This document shows positions 1 to 8,295 of a stretch of 53,336 bases of DNA, in pieces; within the stretch, counting starts at the first letter, position 1, and each line of letters opens with the position of its first letter. The notes under the pieces were generated by a model. That model saw only the letters and a program-made list of their open reading frames with translations. It did no database searches and was not told where the DNA came from. Position numbers and translations under genes: made by a program. The stretch is from Acidobacteriota bacterium (GTDB lineage: Bacteria; Acidobacteriota; Vicinamibacteria; Vicinamibacterales; JAKQTR01), in the NCBI GenBank assembly GCA_026393675.1, contig JAPKZQ010000008.1, forward strand, positions 1 through 53,336, given 5' to 3'.

Positions 1-103
1 GGTCTCACGACCTCACGCAGGGGACCGCGCTACCCTACTGCTCAGCGGTTCATAGGGGTGGGCTCCTTTCATCCCACGAGGAACACGCCGCTTCACGGCG
101 CAC
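1..103 (-). mobile_element. Group II intron, 5' end (cut by window edge)
   Basis: Read on the minus strand, a sequence starting GTGCGCC begins at 103 and runs off the left edge. GTGCG matches the GUGYG 5' consensus of group II introns. The boundary is set by comparison with the uninterrupted repeat at 2209-2345: both share the end CAAGGCGCGTTTTG, after which this copy switches to GTGCGCC while the other continues CCGGCTTGCG. The matching 3' end of such an intron, with the same downstream exon, lies at the right edge of the window. The intron-encoded protein is not in view. Confidence 0.75.
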
Positions 104-251
104 CAAAACGCGCCTTGTCGGGAAAAGTCGCCGACCTTACGATGTGGGACCCTCGCCCAGACCCTGTCCTGGCCCTACCGGCACGTTTTGCAAACTGACG
201 CCCTTCGACTTCGCTCAGGACTTCGCTGTCGGCTTGGTTCGAGGGGCCGCT
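104..251 (-). repeat. Dispersed palindromic repeat, copy interrupted by group II intron
   Basis: On the minus strand this segment matches the copy at 2209-2345: a GCGGCCCCTCGAACCAAGCC block, a left arm GCAAAACGTGCCG, a middle containing AAGGTCGGCGAC, and a right arm ending CAAGGCGCGTTTTG. It carries about 26 extra bases (CTGAGCGAAGTCGAAGGGCG and a few more) between the first block and the left arm. The group II intron follows the right arm directly. The rest of the 1-292 stretch holds no gene. Confidence 0.75.
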
Positions 252-292
252 CCGGAATCCGCTCGCCCGCCGGCTCCCCGCCGGACCGACTC

Positions 293-844
293 TTAGTACT
301 TCCGCACGTCGGCGGCGTCGAGGCGAACCTCGACGCCACGATTGATCATCGTGATCGCGACCAGGAGCAGGGTCTTGGGTCCTTTGTGAATCAGCCGCCC
401 AGTCACACCCGTGAGGGGACCGTGGATGACCTCGACCATGTCGCCCTCGTGCAGGAGCGGACATGCATCAAACTGCAGCTCGGACGAGACGACGCGCTGG
501 ATGGCCTCAATCTCGGCGTGGGGAATCGGCGCCAGTGTACCGTCAAACGAGATGATCGTCGCGACGCCCACGCACTTGCGCACATCGAGCGCTACGCGCG
601 GGTCAAAGCGCGCGAAGCAATAGCCAGGAAACAGCGGCCAGTCGATCTTCTTCTTGCGGTCCTTCCAACGGCTCCACCGCTGGATCGTCGGAAGAAACAC
701 CTCGATCCGCTTCCGCTCCAACTGCTCGACGACGGATTTTTCCGCGCGGCTTCGCGTCCAGATGGCGTACCACGGGGATTGGTCGGCGACGACGAACTCG
801 GGAATCAGAATGTCGATCGCGCCGGTGTCCTCGCTTACAGACAT
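293..844 (-). CDS. NusG-family transcription antiterminator (UpxY/RfaH-like)
   Basis: The product is 183 residues. An N-terminal NGN domain opens with WYAIWTRSRAEKSV (about residues 25-38) and includes FPGYCFARFD, and a C-terminal KOW domain reads EGDMVEVIHGPLTGVTG (about 133-149). These are the two domains of NusG paralogues that help RNA polymerase read through long polysaccharide operons. The housekeeping nusG normally sits with secE and rplK, which are absent here, so this is probably a specialised UpxY/RfaH-type paralogue. A Shine-Dalgarno AAGGG six bases upstream of the ATG is supplied by the terminus of the repeat at 848-951. The target operon is unknown; LPS-export genes lie 10 kb away. 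The next sequence downstream is an intron-interrupted repeat. Confidence 0.85.
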   Translation of the reverse strand: MSVSEDTGAIDILIPEFVVADQSPWYAIWTRSRAEKSVVEQLERKRIEVFLPTIQRWSRWKDRKKKIDWPLFPGYCFARFDPRVALDVRKCVGVATIISFDGTLAPIPHAEIEAIQRVVSSELQFDACPLLHEGDMVEVIHGPLTGVTGRLIHKGPKTLLLVAITMINRGVEVRLDAADVRKY

Positions 845-847
845 GGT

Positions 848-951
848 CTACCCTTCGGCTCAGTTGAGTTGAGCACAACGTGGCTTTCTCCAGTGCCGCG
901 AATCCAGCAACCAGCGCTGACTGCGTTCCCAACTCAAGCGAGCTCAGGGTT
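848..951 (-). repeat. Stop-codon-linked palindromic repeat, copy 1
   Basis: It fills nearly the whole gap between the surA-like stop codon and the upxY start. On the minus strand it begins right after TGA with AACCCTGAGCTC, contains GAGTTGGG and CAACTCAACTGAG, and ends CCGAAGGGTAG. It matches copies after atpF' (19725-19829) and galU (50819-50921). Outer ends (CCCTGAGC and CGAAGGG) and an inner CAAC-rich pair are roughly complementary, giving a hairpin. Confidence 0.7.
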
Positions 952-2088
952 TCACACGCCCGGGTTCTTCGGCTCCGTGGGTGGCGCGGAGGTCTTCGCG
1001 ATCCACAGCTTCTGCATCTCCTCGTTCTTCCACTCAATGATGCCTTCGCTGCGGAGTCTCCGGATGTACTTGTCGAATTCGGCCCGCCGTTTCGCGTCGT
1101 AGACCTTGTTGCCCACCTCTTCGCGCGCCTGCTCGAACGGCTTGACATCGGCCTTGGTCGCCGTCTCAAGTTTCAGAATGCCGTAACCTTTCGGCGTGCG
1201 ATATACGGCTGTGGTCTGGCCAGGCTTGAGCGGATCAACCAGTTTCTTGATGTCTGGCGCCAGTTCCTCCGGCTGGATCGGCCCCACCAGGCCGCCGTTC
1301 GCCTTGGACGGCGAATCGGACAACTCTGCGACGAGCTTCTCGAAGGCCTCGCCCGCCTTCAGGCGCGCGAGCACGCCTTCGGCCTTTCGCTTGGTTTCCT
1401 CATCTCTGGCGACGTTGACGTTCTTGCCATCAGTGGGCACGTTCACAACAAGTTCGCGAAGCGTGATCGCCGCCGGCGTCGTGAAGTCACTCTTGTGCTC
1501 GTCGTAGTAGCGCCGGGCTTCCTCTTCGGTCAAACCGAGCTTGCCCATCACCTCAACCTGCTGCACCTGGTTGATGATGAGCTGCCGCTCGAGGTTCTTG
1601 CGCAGCACCGACATGTCGAGCCCTTCCTGTTTGAGGGCCGCCCCGAAGGCCTCGTCCGACTCGAGCTTGTTCTCCTTGCGGATGTTGTCGAGCACGCGCT
1701 TGTACTGGTCCTCGGTCACCTTGTAGCCGAGTTCCTTGCCGCGCTGCATCAGCAACAATTCGTCGACGGCAGCAACGAGGATGTCGGGCGTCAACTCGGC
1801 GATGGCCTTCTTCAGTTGATCGTCGTTGAGTGGCTGGCCGCGACGGCGGAGCTCATCGATCTGCCGCGCCTCGAGATCGGTCTTCGTGATGATGTCGCCA
1901 TTCACTTTGACGAGGATCTGCTCGAGCAGCATGCTCGGCAACGCCGGCGCGACTGCTGGGGTGGCCGGGACCTGCGGCGCCTGCGCGGGCGGCTGCGCCG
2001 GGGGCTGGGGGGGTGCTGTCTGCGCCTGCGCGACGAACGGAAGAACAGCGAAAGCGGCGCCAAGGACGAGGACCTGCAACTTGCTCAT
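952..2088 (-). CDS. SurA/PpiC-type periplasmic peptidyl-prolyl isomerase
   Basis: The product is about 378 residues. An N-terminal signal peptide (LQVLVLGAAFAVLPFVAQAQ) is followed by a Pro/Ala/Gln-rich linker, a SurA_N-like chaperone helix bundle (about 60-190) and a parvulin rotamase domain containing FEKLVAELSDSPSKANGG and GYGILKLE. It should act in the periplasm, folding outer-membrane or secreted proteins. A second ATG six bases after AAGG (2088) is preferred to the ATG at 2094, which abuts the Shine-Dalgarno. One parvulin domain is visible, where E. coli SurA has two. It lies upstream of the antiterminator gene, separated only by a repeat element. Confidence 0.9.
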   Translation of the reverse strand: MSKLQVLVLGAAFAVLPFVAQAQTAPPQPPAQPPAQAPQVPATPAVAPALPSMLLEQILVKVNGDIITKTDLEARQIDELRRRGQPLNDDQLKKAIAELTPDILVAAVDELLLMQRGKELGYKVTEDQYKRVLDNIRKENKLESDEAFGAALKQEGLDMSVLRKNLERQLIINQVQQVEVMGKLGLTEEEARRYYDEHKSDFTTPAAITLRELVVNVPTDGKNVNVARDEETKRKAEGVLARLKAGEAFEKLVAELSDSPSKANGGLVGPIQPEELAPDIKKLVDPLKPGQTTAVYRTPKGYGILKLETATKADVKPFEQAREEVGNKVYDAKRRAEFDKYIRRLRSEGIIEWKNEEMQKLWIAKTSAPPTEPKNPGV

Positions 2089-2208
2089 GAGCATCCTTCT
2101 ATCTTACCAATTCCGACGGGGTTCGGGCGTCGGGGTTCGGGATTCGGAGTTCCCGCTTTCTCACCACCGGCGTCGCTTCCGCTTGGCCGTGGTGCGTTGG
2201 TCCGCAAG

Positions 2209-2345
2209 GCGGCCCCTCGAACCAAGCCGACAGCGAAGTCTGCAAAACGTGCCGAAAGGGCCAAGACGAGCGGCGCGAATAGCGCGACCGTCAGGTCGGC
2301 GACACGTCCCGGCAAGGCGCGTTTTGCCGGCTTGCGTGAGCGGGG
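2209..2345 (+). repeat. Dispersed palindromic repeat, uninterrupted copy
   Basis: This copy lies in the 340-bp gap between mfd and the surA-like gene, where no gene is seen. Arms GCAAAACGTGCCG (2242-2254) and CGGCAAGGCGCGTTTTGC (2310-2327) are nearly complementary. The sequence then continues CCGGCTTGCGTGAGCGGGG (2327-2345). The left window edge carries the portion up to GTTTTG, and the right edge carries the portion from CCGGCTTGCG, each joined to group II intron sequence. This copy therefore shows the empty insertion site, after 2326. Confidence 0.8.
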
Positions 2346-2428
2346 ACGCCCTGCGGACTAACGCGCCACGGGTGCCCATGTCCCACTACCGTCAGGTAAG
2401 ACGATCAGGACGTTCGCGTGGCCGCCGG

Positions 2429-5400
2429 CTACGGCAACAACTGCTTCAAGAGGCCGCCCACGCGGTCGAAAACGCCGCCCTCGGCGCGCGGCTGTTCGCT
2501 CGGCGGCTTCAGAATTTCCTGCTTCGAGAACCCCGACTCAACCGATCCTGCTGTCGCCCGGGCGGTCCACCACGAGGCGGTTGGACTCCTGCCCTCCGCT
2601 GGTCCCCGCCGCTGACCCTCTTCCCGCCCAGGCAGTCTGCCGCCGCGGTCCGGGTGATGAGCAAGGGACTTTGAAGCCGAGATGCCCGCGCGTGGTTGGA
2701 CGCCCCGTTCGCCATGCGCCAGTCGGCCGGCCGACGCACGCGCATCCCCCAGCAAACTGAGGCGGAGAGACGATGGCGGCAGCAGCGTGAGATCCGGACG
2801 ACGCGTCATAAGACCGAGAACGCGCTGGGGATCAGGCGCGCGCGACCCGGCGTTTTCGCGGAACTTGAGGACCACGTGCTCGCCGTGCCTGTCGACCGAC
2901 TCCAATCCCAGTCGATCCGCCATCACCCGAATGCGGCCGTACTCTCCGAGGTTCAGCATCGATTCGGGCAACGGTCCGTAGCGGTCACGAACCTCGTCCA
3001 GGATCTCGTCGACCTCCTGTTCGCTTCGCGCGGCAGCCACCTTGCGATACACGACCAGTCGCTGAGCCATGTCGGGCACATAGCTCGCTTCGATTCGGAT
3101 ATCGATCCCCAGATTCACCGTCGCGCGCACATCGTCATCAATCTCCTCGCCCTTGAGTTCGCGCACGGCCTGTTCGAGCAACTTCATGTACATCTCGAAG
3201 CCCACGGCCTCGATGTGACCGCTCTGCTCGCCGCCCAGCAGGTTGCCCGCGCCGCGAATCTCCAGATCGAGGGCCGCCACGCGAAAGCCGCTGCCCAGGT
3301 CGCTGAACTCGCGTATCGCCGCCAACCGCTTCTTGGCTACCGGCGAGAGCGACATCTCGGGCGGAATCAGCAGATACGCGTACGCGGCGCGATCCGATCG
3401 ACCGACACGGCCCCGCAACTGGTAGAGCTGCGACAGGCCATAGCGGTCGGCGCGGTTGATGATGATGGTGTTGACGTTTGGGATGTCGAGGCCGTTTTCG
3501 ACAATGGTCGTCGCGAGCAGAATGTCGAAGCGTCTGGCGACGAAGTCGATCATCGCCTTTTCGAGTGCGTGCTCGCCCATCTGGCCGTGAGCGACGACGA
3601 CCCTGGCTTCGGGCACGAGTCGCGTGAGCAGATTGCCAATCGAGAAGATCGACTCCACGCGGTTGTGGACGAAATAGACCTGGCCGCCGCGCGCCAATTC
3701 GCTGCGAATGGCCCGGGCAATCACGTGCTGGTCGAACTTGACGACATTGGTCTGAATGGCGAGGCGATCTTTGGGCGGCGTCTCAATGATGGACATGTCG
3801 CGAATGCCCACGAGCGACATGTTCAGCGTGCGCGGGATGGGCGTTGCGGTCATCGTCAGCACATCCACACGCTTGCGGAGTTGCTTGATCTTCTCCTTGT
3901 GCGCCACGCCAAAGCGCTGTTCCTCGTCTACGACCAGAAGACCCAGATCCTTGAAGACGACGTCCTTTGATAACAGCCGGTGCGTACCGACAATGATGTC
4001 GACCTTGCCTTCGGCGAGATCGGTGAGCGTCGCTTTCTGTTCCTGTTTCGTCCGAAAACGGCTGACCATGTCGATGCGGATCGGGAATCCGCCGAATCGT
4101 TCGCCGAGCGTCCTGACGTGCTGGAACGCGAGCACTGTGGTGGGCGCGAGAAACGCGACCTGTTTGCCGTCCATCACGGCCTTGAACGCCGCACGCATCG
4201 CCACTTCGGTCTTGCCGTAACCGACATCGCCGCATAGGAGGCGATCCATGGGCGTCGGCGATTCCATGTCGCGTTTGATGTCCTCGATGGCGGACTGCTG
4301 GTCCGGCGTCAGGACGTAGGGAAACGCGCCCTCGAATTCCTCCTGCCAGTGCGTGTCGGGACTGAAGAGATGGCCGGTGATGGCCTTGCGCGAGGCGTAG
4401 AGCTTGAGCAGTTCCTCGGCCATATCGCGCATGGCCTTCTTGACGCGCGTCTTGGCTTTTTCCCAGCTCGTTCCGCCGAGGCGATCGAGCGATGGGCGAG
4501 ATCCGCCCGTGAACTTCTGAATCAGGTCCAGGCGCGACACCGGCACGAATAGCTTGTCATCGCCCCCATAGCGAAGCTCGAGGTACTCCTCGGCGCCTGC
4601 GGCCGCGGCGGTTCCCGCGCTGGCGAATCCGGAACTGACGTTCAGTTGCTTGAGGCCCACGAACTCGCCGATGCCGTTGTCGACATGGACGACAAGGTCG
4701 CCGACCTTGAGGTCGCGAAGGTCGGAGAGAAACGCCTTTGTCGCGGACCGGCGGGCCCGCTCCTGAGCGTGGTGCTCCTCCTCGAAGAGATCCGTCTCGG
4801 CGTAGATCTGCAGGTTGGCGGCCGGCAGACGGAAGCCGCGAGACAGCACGCCCGTCGTGACGAGAACGGTTGCGGCAAACGTGTCTTCGGCGTGATCAAT
4901 TTGCGCGGCGCGCAACTCGTAGTCCGCGAGCACCTCAACGATGCGTTCGGCGCGTCCTGGGGTGGCAGCCACAAACAGCACCGTGTCGCCGCGTTCGCGG
5001 GCGGTGCGGATCTCGGCAATCCAATCGGCGAGACGCCCGGAAAACGAGAGGGCCGGCTGACACGGGATGTGAGTCGCTTTGTCTTCCGCGGTCACAGCTT
5101 CGAGACCAAGTTCGGCCAGGTGCGTTGCGCTAGCCAGATGCGAATCGACTTCCGACAAGGAAATCAGTAGTTGTTCGGGGGCTGGCGCGTTGTTCGTCTG
5201 GCTGTAACTCTCGGACACCTGTGCGAGCCACCGCTCGATGCGGTCGCGAATTTCATCTCGCTCTGAAACAAGAAAGACCGGGCGCTTGACGGGGTTCAGT
5301 GCTTCGACTCGCGAGTGCGGGCGACTAGCACTTTCGATCGCATGGCCCGCAGCGGCTCGCTCAGCACTAAGTCCCGAAGGCACAAATTCGTTGCCGGATT

Positions 5401-6226
5401 TGTGCGTCGAAGGACTTAGATAGTCGAAGAACGGGACCAGGTTGAGGTGCGAGTCCTGGTTCTCGGGACCTGCGTCGGGACGCTCGCGGAGCGGAACCAC
5501 GCGGAGGCGGTCGATCTCGCCAACCGAGCGTTGTGTGCCCGGGTCGTAGCGTCGGATGGTTTCGACAGTGTCTCCGATGAGTTCGATGCGCGCCGGCTGG
5601 TCGTCTCCGGCCGGGAAGATGTCGATCACGCCGCCACGGATGCAGAACTCGCCGTGCTCGTCGACCGGATCGGTTCGCGTAAAGCCGGCCTCAACCAGCG
5701 TGATCGCCAGTTCTGTGGTGTCGATGTCGTTGCCGGCCTGCAGATCGAGGGCGAGGTTGGTGAGCACCGCCGGGGTACTGACGCGAGGCAGGAGCGCCGT
5801 TGCGGATGCGACGACAACCCGGGCTTCGCCGGTGGCGAGCGCGTACAGCGCGCGGGCGCGGGCCGACGCGATACGGAAGTGTGGTGCCAGCCCGCGGTAT
5901 GGGTCGACCTCTTGCGAGGGGAACGGCAGAACGACGCGATCGAGTTCGTCGACTGAGCTGCCCTCAAGACCACCAAGGAAGAAACGGATGTCGGCGACGG
6001 CCTGATCAACATCGCGATCGGCTGGGACGATGACGATGACGACTTCGTTTCGCGGATCCCGGGTGGCCGCCCCAGCCATCCACAGCGACTTGGCGGCCGC
6101 GGAGAGTCCGCTAATCTCGCGGGGGGTCGCTGCGACTCCGGTCGTGGTGGGCGCTTTCGCCGACAAGGCGAAACCGGCGCGCACAAGTACGCCCCGCAGC
6201 AACTCTTGAAGCTTCAGTGACGGCAT
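2429..6226 (-). CDS. mfd: Transcription-repair coupling factor Mfd
   Basis: This 1265-residue protein displaces RNA polymerase stalled at DNA damage and recruits UvrA. In order: UvrB-like N-terminal region ([16 protein letters not shown] near 101), RNA-polymerase-interaction domain ([17 protein letters not shown]), RecG-like helicase with Walker [13 protein letters not shown] box (VVDEEQRFG) and QLRGRVGRS, and a C-terminal TRCF domain. It is longer than E. coli Mfd (1148). One cause is an in-frame insertion at residues about 270-311 between FFDYL and RPVFLVSE, encoded by palindromic DNA. A second is a poorly conserved Arg/Gly-rich stretch before [16 protein letters not shown]. Because the frame is recovered there, a net frameshift is unlikely. 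No partner gene is adjacent. Confidence 0.97.
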   Translation of the reverse strand: MPSLKLQELLRGVLVRAGFALSAKAPTTTGVAATPREISGLSAAAKSLWMAGAATRDPRNEVVIVIVPADRDVDQAVADIRFFLGGLEGSSVDELDRVVLPFPSQEVDPYRGLAPHFRIASARARALYALATGEARVVVASATALLPRVSTPAVLTNLALDLQAGNDIDTTELAITLVEAGFTRTDPVDEHGEFCIRGGVIDIFPAGDDQPARIELIGDTVETIRRYDPGTQRSVGEIDRLRVVPLRERPDAGPENQDSHLNLVPFFDYLSPSTHKSGNEFVPSGLSAERAAAGHAIESASRPHSRVEALNPVKRPVFLVSERDEIRDRIERWLAQVSESYSQTNNAPAPEQLLISLSEVDSHLASATHLAELGLEAVTAEDKATHIPCQPALSFSGRLADWIAEIRTARERGDTVLFVAATPGRAERIVEVLADYELRAAQIDHAEDTFAATVLVTTGVLSRGFRLPAANLQIYAETDLFEEEHHAQERARRSATKAFLSDLRDLKVGDLVVHVDNGIGEFVGLKQLNVSSGFASAGTAAAAGAEEYLELRYGGDDKLFVPVSRLDLIQKFTGGSRPSLDRLGGTSWEKAKTRVKKAMRDMAEELLKLYASRKAITGHLFSPDTHWQEEFEGAFPYVLTPDQQSAIEDIKRDMESPTPMDRLLCGDVGYGKTEVAMRAAFKAVMDGKQVAFLAPTTVLAFQHVRTLGERFGGFPIRIDMVSRFRTKQEQKATLTDLAEGKVDIIVGTHRLLSKDVVFKDLGLLVVDEEQRFGVAHKEKIKQLRKRVDVLTMTATPIPRTLNMSLVGIRDMSIIETPPKDRLAIQTNVVKFDQHVIARAIRSELARGGQVYFVHNRVESIFSIGNLLTRLVPEARVVVAHGQMGEHALEKAMIDFVARRFDILLATTIVENGLDIPNVNTIIINRADRYGLSQLYQLRGRVGRSDRAAYAYLLIPPEMSLSPVAKKRLAAIREFSDLGSGFRVAALDLEIRGAGNLLGGEQSGHIEAVGFEMYMKLLEQAVRELKGEEIDDDVRATVNLGIDIRIEASYVPDMAQRLVVYRKVAAARSEQEVDEILDEVRDRYGPLPESMLNLGEYGRIRVMADRLGLESVDRHGEHVVLKFRENAGSRAPDPQRVLGLMTRRPDLTLLPPSSLRLSLLGDARASAGRLAHGERGVQPRAGISASKSLAHHPDRGGRLPGREEGQRRGPAEGRSPTASWWTARATAGSVESGFSKQEILKPPSEQPRAEGGVFDRVGGLLKQLLP
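5297..5420. repeat. Palindromic element inserted in frame within mfd
   Basis: Arms of 21 and 22 bases (5367-5387 and 5398-5419, outer ends CTAAGTCC and GGACTTAG) form a near-perfect hairpin with a 10-base loop. A second symmetrical part follows at lower coordinates (AGTGCTTCGACTCG near 5299, AGCACT near 5331). The segment encodes about 41 residues that interrupt an otherwise normal Mfd domain boundary, without stop codon or frameshift. Confidence 0.65.
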
Positions 6227-6601
6227 TCGTTGAAATGACTGGAGACGGTTTCAAAACCTGCGTCAGCGGCCCGCTTTTCGGCCGCCTTCGCGTGGGGCTC
6301 CGGCGTGCCAAGGCCGCCAGAACGGGCTTTGAAACCGGTTGCAACCACAATGCCCGCAGTGACGCCTGCGGCGTTCAGTCAGTGTACTGCAGATGCGTCG
6401 TCGCGATCTCTGTCTGATGCCGGCTTCCGACGGTGAGAAGAAGTAGTCGCCGCACAGTGTCGCGTCTTTGATACAGAGTATTTGCGTCAGTCTCCAAATC
6501 AGGAGACCGTGCCCGAGATTGCACAACATTTAATCCGTTGCCATTGGCGCAGCGGAACTACGTGTTAACCTTTCCGCATCGGAGTCTGTCTAAGTCGTAC
6601 G
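6227..6601. repeat. Intergenic region with inverted repeat between divergent genes
   Basis: This 375-bp gap separates mfd (minus) from the glycan block (plus). It contains a perfect 10-bp inverted repeat, CGGTTTCAAA (6246-6255) and TTTGAAACCG (6328-6337), around a GC-rich core, comparable in span to the palindrome at 2242-2327. The rest is more AT-rich and probably holds both promoters. I could not assign a convincing -35/-10 pair, and no ORF is supported. Confidence 0.5.
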
Positions 6602-6841
6602 ATGCGCATGGTTGTGTTACTCGCTATCGCCGTTTTGCTGGTAGTAGCTGTGCCGGGTCTGGCGTGGGCCTATATTGACCCGGGGTCCAGCAGTATGGCG
6701 TACCAAGTGCTGCTCGCTGGTGCGCTGGCGGTCGGGTTTGCGTTAAGACGCGGTTGGCACTGGCTTGGCGACCATTTCGCCGGACGACGATGGTCGGATC
6801 GCAAGGCCACTGGGAATTTCGAGCCGAAGTCAAAGCCTTGA
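6602..6841 (+). CDS. Small membrane protein with AYIDPGS motif
   Basis: The product is 79 residues. A hydrophobic N-terminal segment (about 3-23, VVLLAIAVLLVVAVPGLAWA) looks like a signal peptide. It is followed by AYIDPGSSSMAYQ, a second hydrophobic stretch (VLLAGALAVGFAL) and a basic, soluble tail. Short proteins with a YIDPG motif and two hydrophobic segments occur beside surface-glycan genes, and here the next two genes are a methyltransferase-like and a sulfatase-like protein. The function is unknown. A second in-frame ATG at 6608 is possible. The stop overlaps the upstream part of the next reading frame, which suggests co-translation. Confidence 0.75.
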   Translation: MRMVVLLAIAVLLVVAVPGLAWAYIDPGSSSMAYQVLLAGALAVGFALRRGWHWLGDHFAGRRWSDRKATGNFEPKSKP

Positions 6842-8295
6842 GCCCGGTGCAGAAACTGCCATCTTCATTCCGAGACCCTGCTGGACGGGTGTTCCTGGCT
6901 GGCGATCTCCTGCTTCGCACGGTCTTCGAGTCGGGTCGGCGGGACTACGAGCACCTCATCAGTTCAGGCCTTTACGATAGATTGGTGGGTCGAGGTCTGC
7001 TGATTCCCCATGAAGAAGTTCCGTCTGAAGGACAGGACCGGCTGGGATCGTGGAAAGTCCTCCGGCCCGAACGGATTCCTTTCATCAGTTACGTGCCCGA
7101 GTGGTCGTTCTCCCAACTCAAGGATGCCGCGTCGACAGTGCTGGAAGCCCAGATGGAGGCTCTTGCTCACGGCATGATCTTGAAGGACGCGCCGACAGCC
7201 AACGTGCAATTCCATCACGGGCGGCCCGTCCTGATCGACACGCTCTCGTTTGTGCGCGAGGACACCGCCGCGTGGCCCGCGTATTTCCAATTCTGCAAGC
7301 ATTTCGTCGCGCCGCTGCTGCTCGCGACCTACGGGACCGATCGCGCGCTGAGGTGGTCGGCGGTCGAAACGGACGGCATCCCGTTGGCGGTGGCCGCTCG
7401 GCTACTGCCTCGGCGTTCGTGGTTGCGGCCGTTAGCCCTGTGGCACCTGCACTTGCACGCTCGCGCCAACGCGCATGGGAACAACCGCCTCACACCGCTC
7501 AGGCGAGCCGATGGGAAGGGAAGCGGGGCATACGAGAGGCTCGGCGTCGTGGACGATCGAGTGAATGGGTCGGAGGTGGCTTCGGCTGCGTCGATCGGGC
7601 GAACCCTTGGTCGACAATCCCTGATCATCGACAGTCTTCGGCGCGGCATTGAGAGGCTCTCTTGGACTCCGCCGGACACGCAATGGTCTCGGTACGGCGA
7701 CGCGCGGCCGACCTACTCCGAAGCGGCGTGGAACGCGCGGTTCGCCATCGTTCGCCGGGTGCTGGCACAACTGAAACCCGCCGTCGTCTGGGACTTCGGG
7801 ATGGCGGCGGGTCACTTCTCTCGCGAGGCCACAGCCGCTGGCGCCTTTACTGTTGGGTTTGATGCCGAGTCGTCCTGCGTCGAGAAGGCCTACCGCGGCG
7901 CTCGCGAGCGAGGCGATACCAGATTCCTTCCGCTGGTTCAGGATCTGTTGCGCCCGACGGGCCCGGGTGGTTGGGCAGAAGCGGAGACCCTGAGCCTGTC
8001 GGCCCGAGGACCCGCAGCCCTTCTGCTCGTCCTGGGACTGGCGCACCACCTCGCAGTCCCGGGAGGCGTGCCGCTGGATCACCAACTTGCGCACTTTACG
8101 CGCCTGGGAAAGACGGTGCTGTTTGAGTTGGTGCCGGACACTGATCCCGTGCCGCGCGGATGGGCGTCGAAGTTCGATGTGACAGGCCTGGATCGCGCAG
8201 CGTTCGAGTCGTCCGTGCTTCCTCACTTCAACGTGATTGAAACCGTGCCCCTTCCCTCTTCGGAGCGGGTGCTCTACCTGGTCCAGGCTCGCTGA
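6790..8295 (+). CDS. Class I SAM-methyltransferase-like protein (NoeA-like)
   Basis: The product is about 501 residues. The N-terminal half has the pattern LPSSFRDPAGRVF...YEHLISSGLYDRL. A Rossmann-type SAM-binding motif WDFGMAAGHFSREA lies near residue 334, followed by an acidic strand GFDAES. This resembles nodulation-protein-NoeA-like methyltransferases that modify glycans; the substrate is unknown. The start is uncertain. The ATG at 6790 overlaps the previous gene by 52 bp, TTG at 6838 overlaps its stop as TTGA, and GTG at 6847 is also in frame; alignment favours a start close to LPSSFRDP. Its stop overlaps the ATG of the next gene (TGATG), so the three plus-strand genes probably form one operon. 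Confidence 0.8.
   Translation: MVGSQGHWEFRAEVKALSPVQKLPSSFRDPAGRVFLAGDLLLRTVFESGRRDYEHLISSGLYDRLVGRGLLIPHEEVPSEGQDRLGSWKVLRPERIPFISYVPEWSFSQLKDAASTVLEAQMEALAHGMILKDAPTANVQFHHGRPVLIDTLSFVREDTAAWPAYFQFCKHFVAPLLLATYGTDRALRWSAVETDGIPLAVAARLLPRRSWLRPLALWHLHLHARANAHGNNRLTPLRRADGKGSGAYERLGVVDDRVNGSEVASAASIGRTLGRQSLIIDSLRRGIERLSWTPPDTQWSRYGDARPTYSEAAWNARFAIVRRVLAQLKPAVVWDFGMAAGHFSREATAAGAFTVGFDAESSCVEKAYRGARERGDTRFLPLVQDLLRPTGPGGWAEAETLSLSARGPAALLLVLGLAHHLAVPGGVPLDHQLAHFTRLGKTVLFELVPDTDPVPRGWASKFDVTGLDRAAFESSVLPHFNVIETVPLPSSERVLYLVQAR

Noticed and set aside
2530-2790. Frameshift near the 3' end of mfd, because of a poorly conserved Arg/Gly-rich stretch
   Set aside because: The same frame returns to the conserved [16 protein letters not shown] and ends in a normal C-terminus. 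The other frames give no better homology. A pair of compensating errors cannot be excluded.
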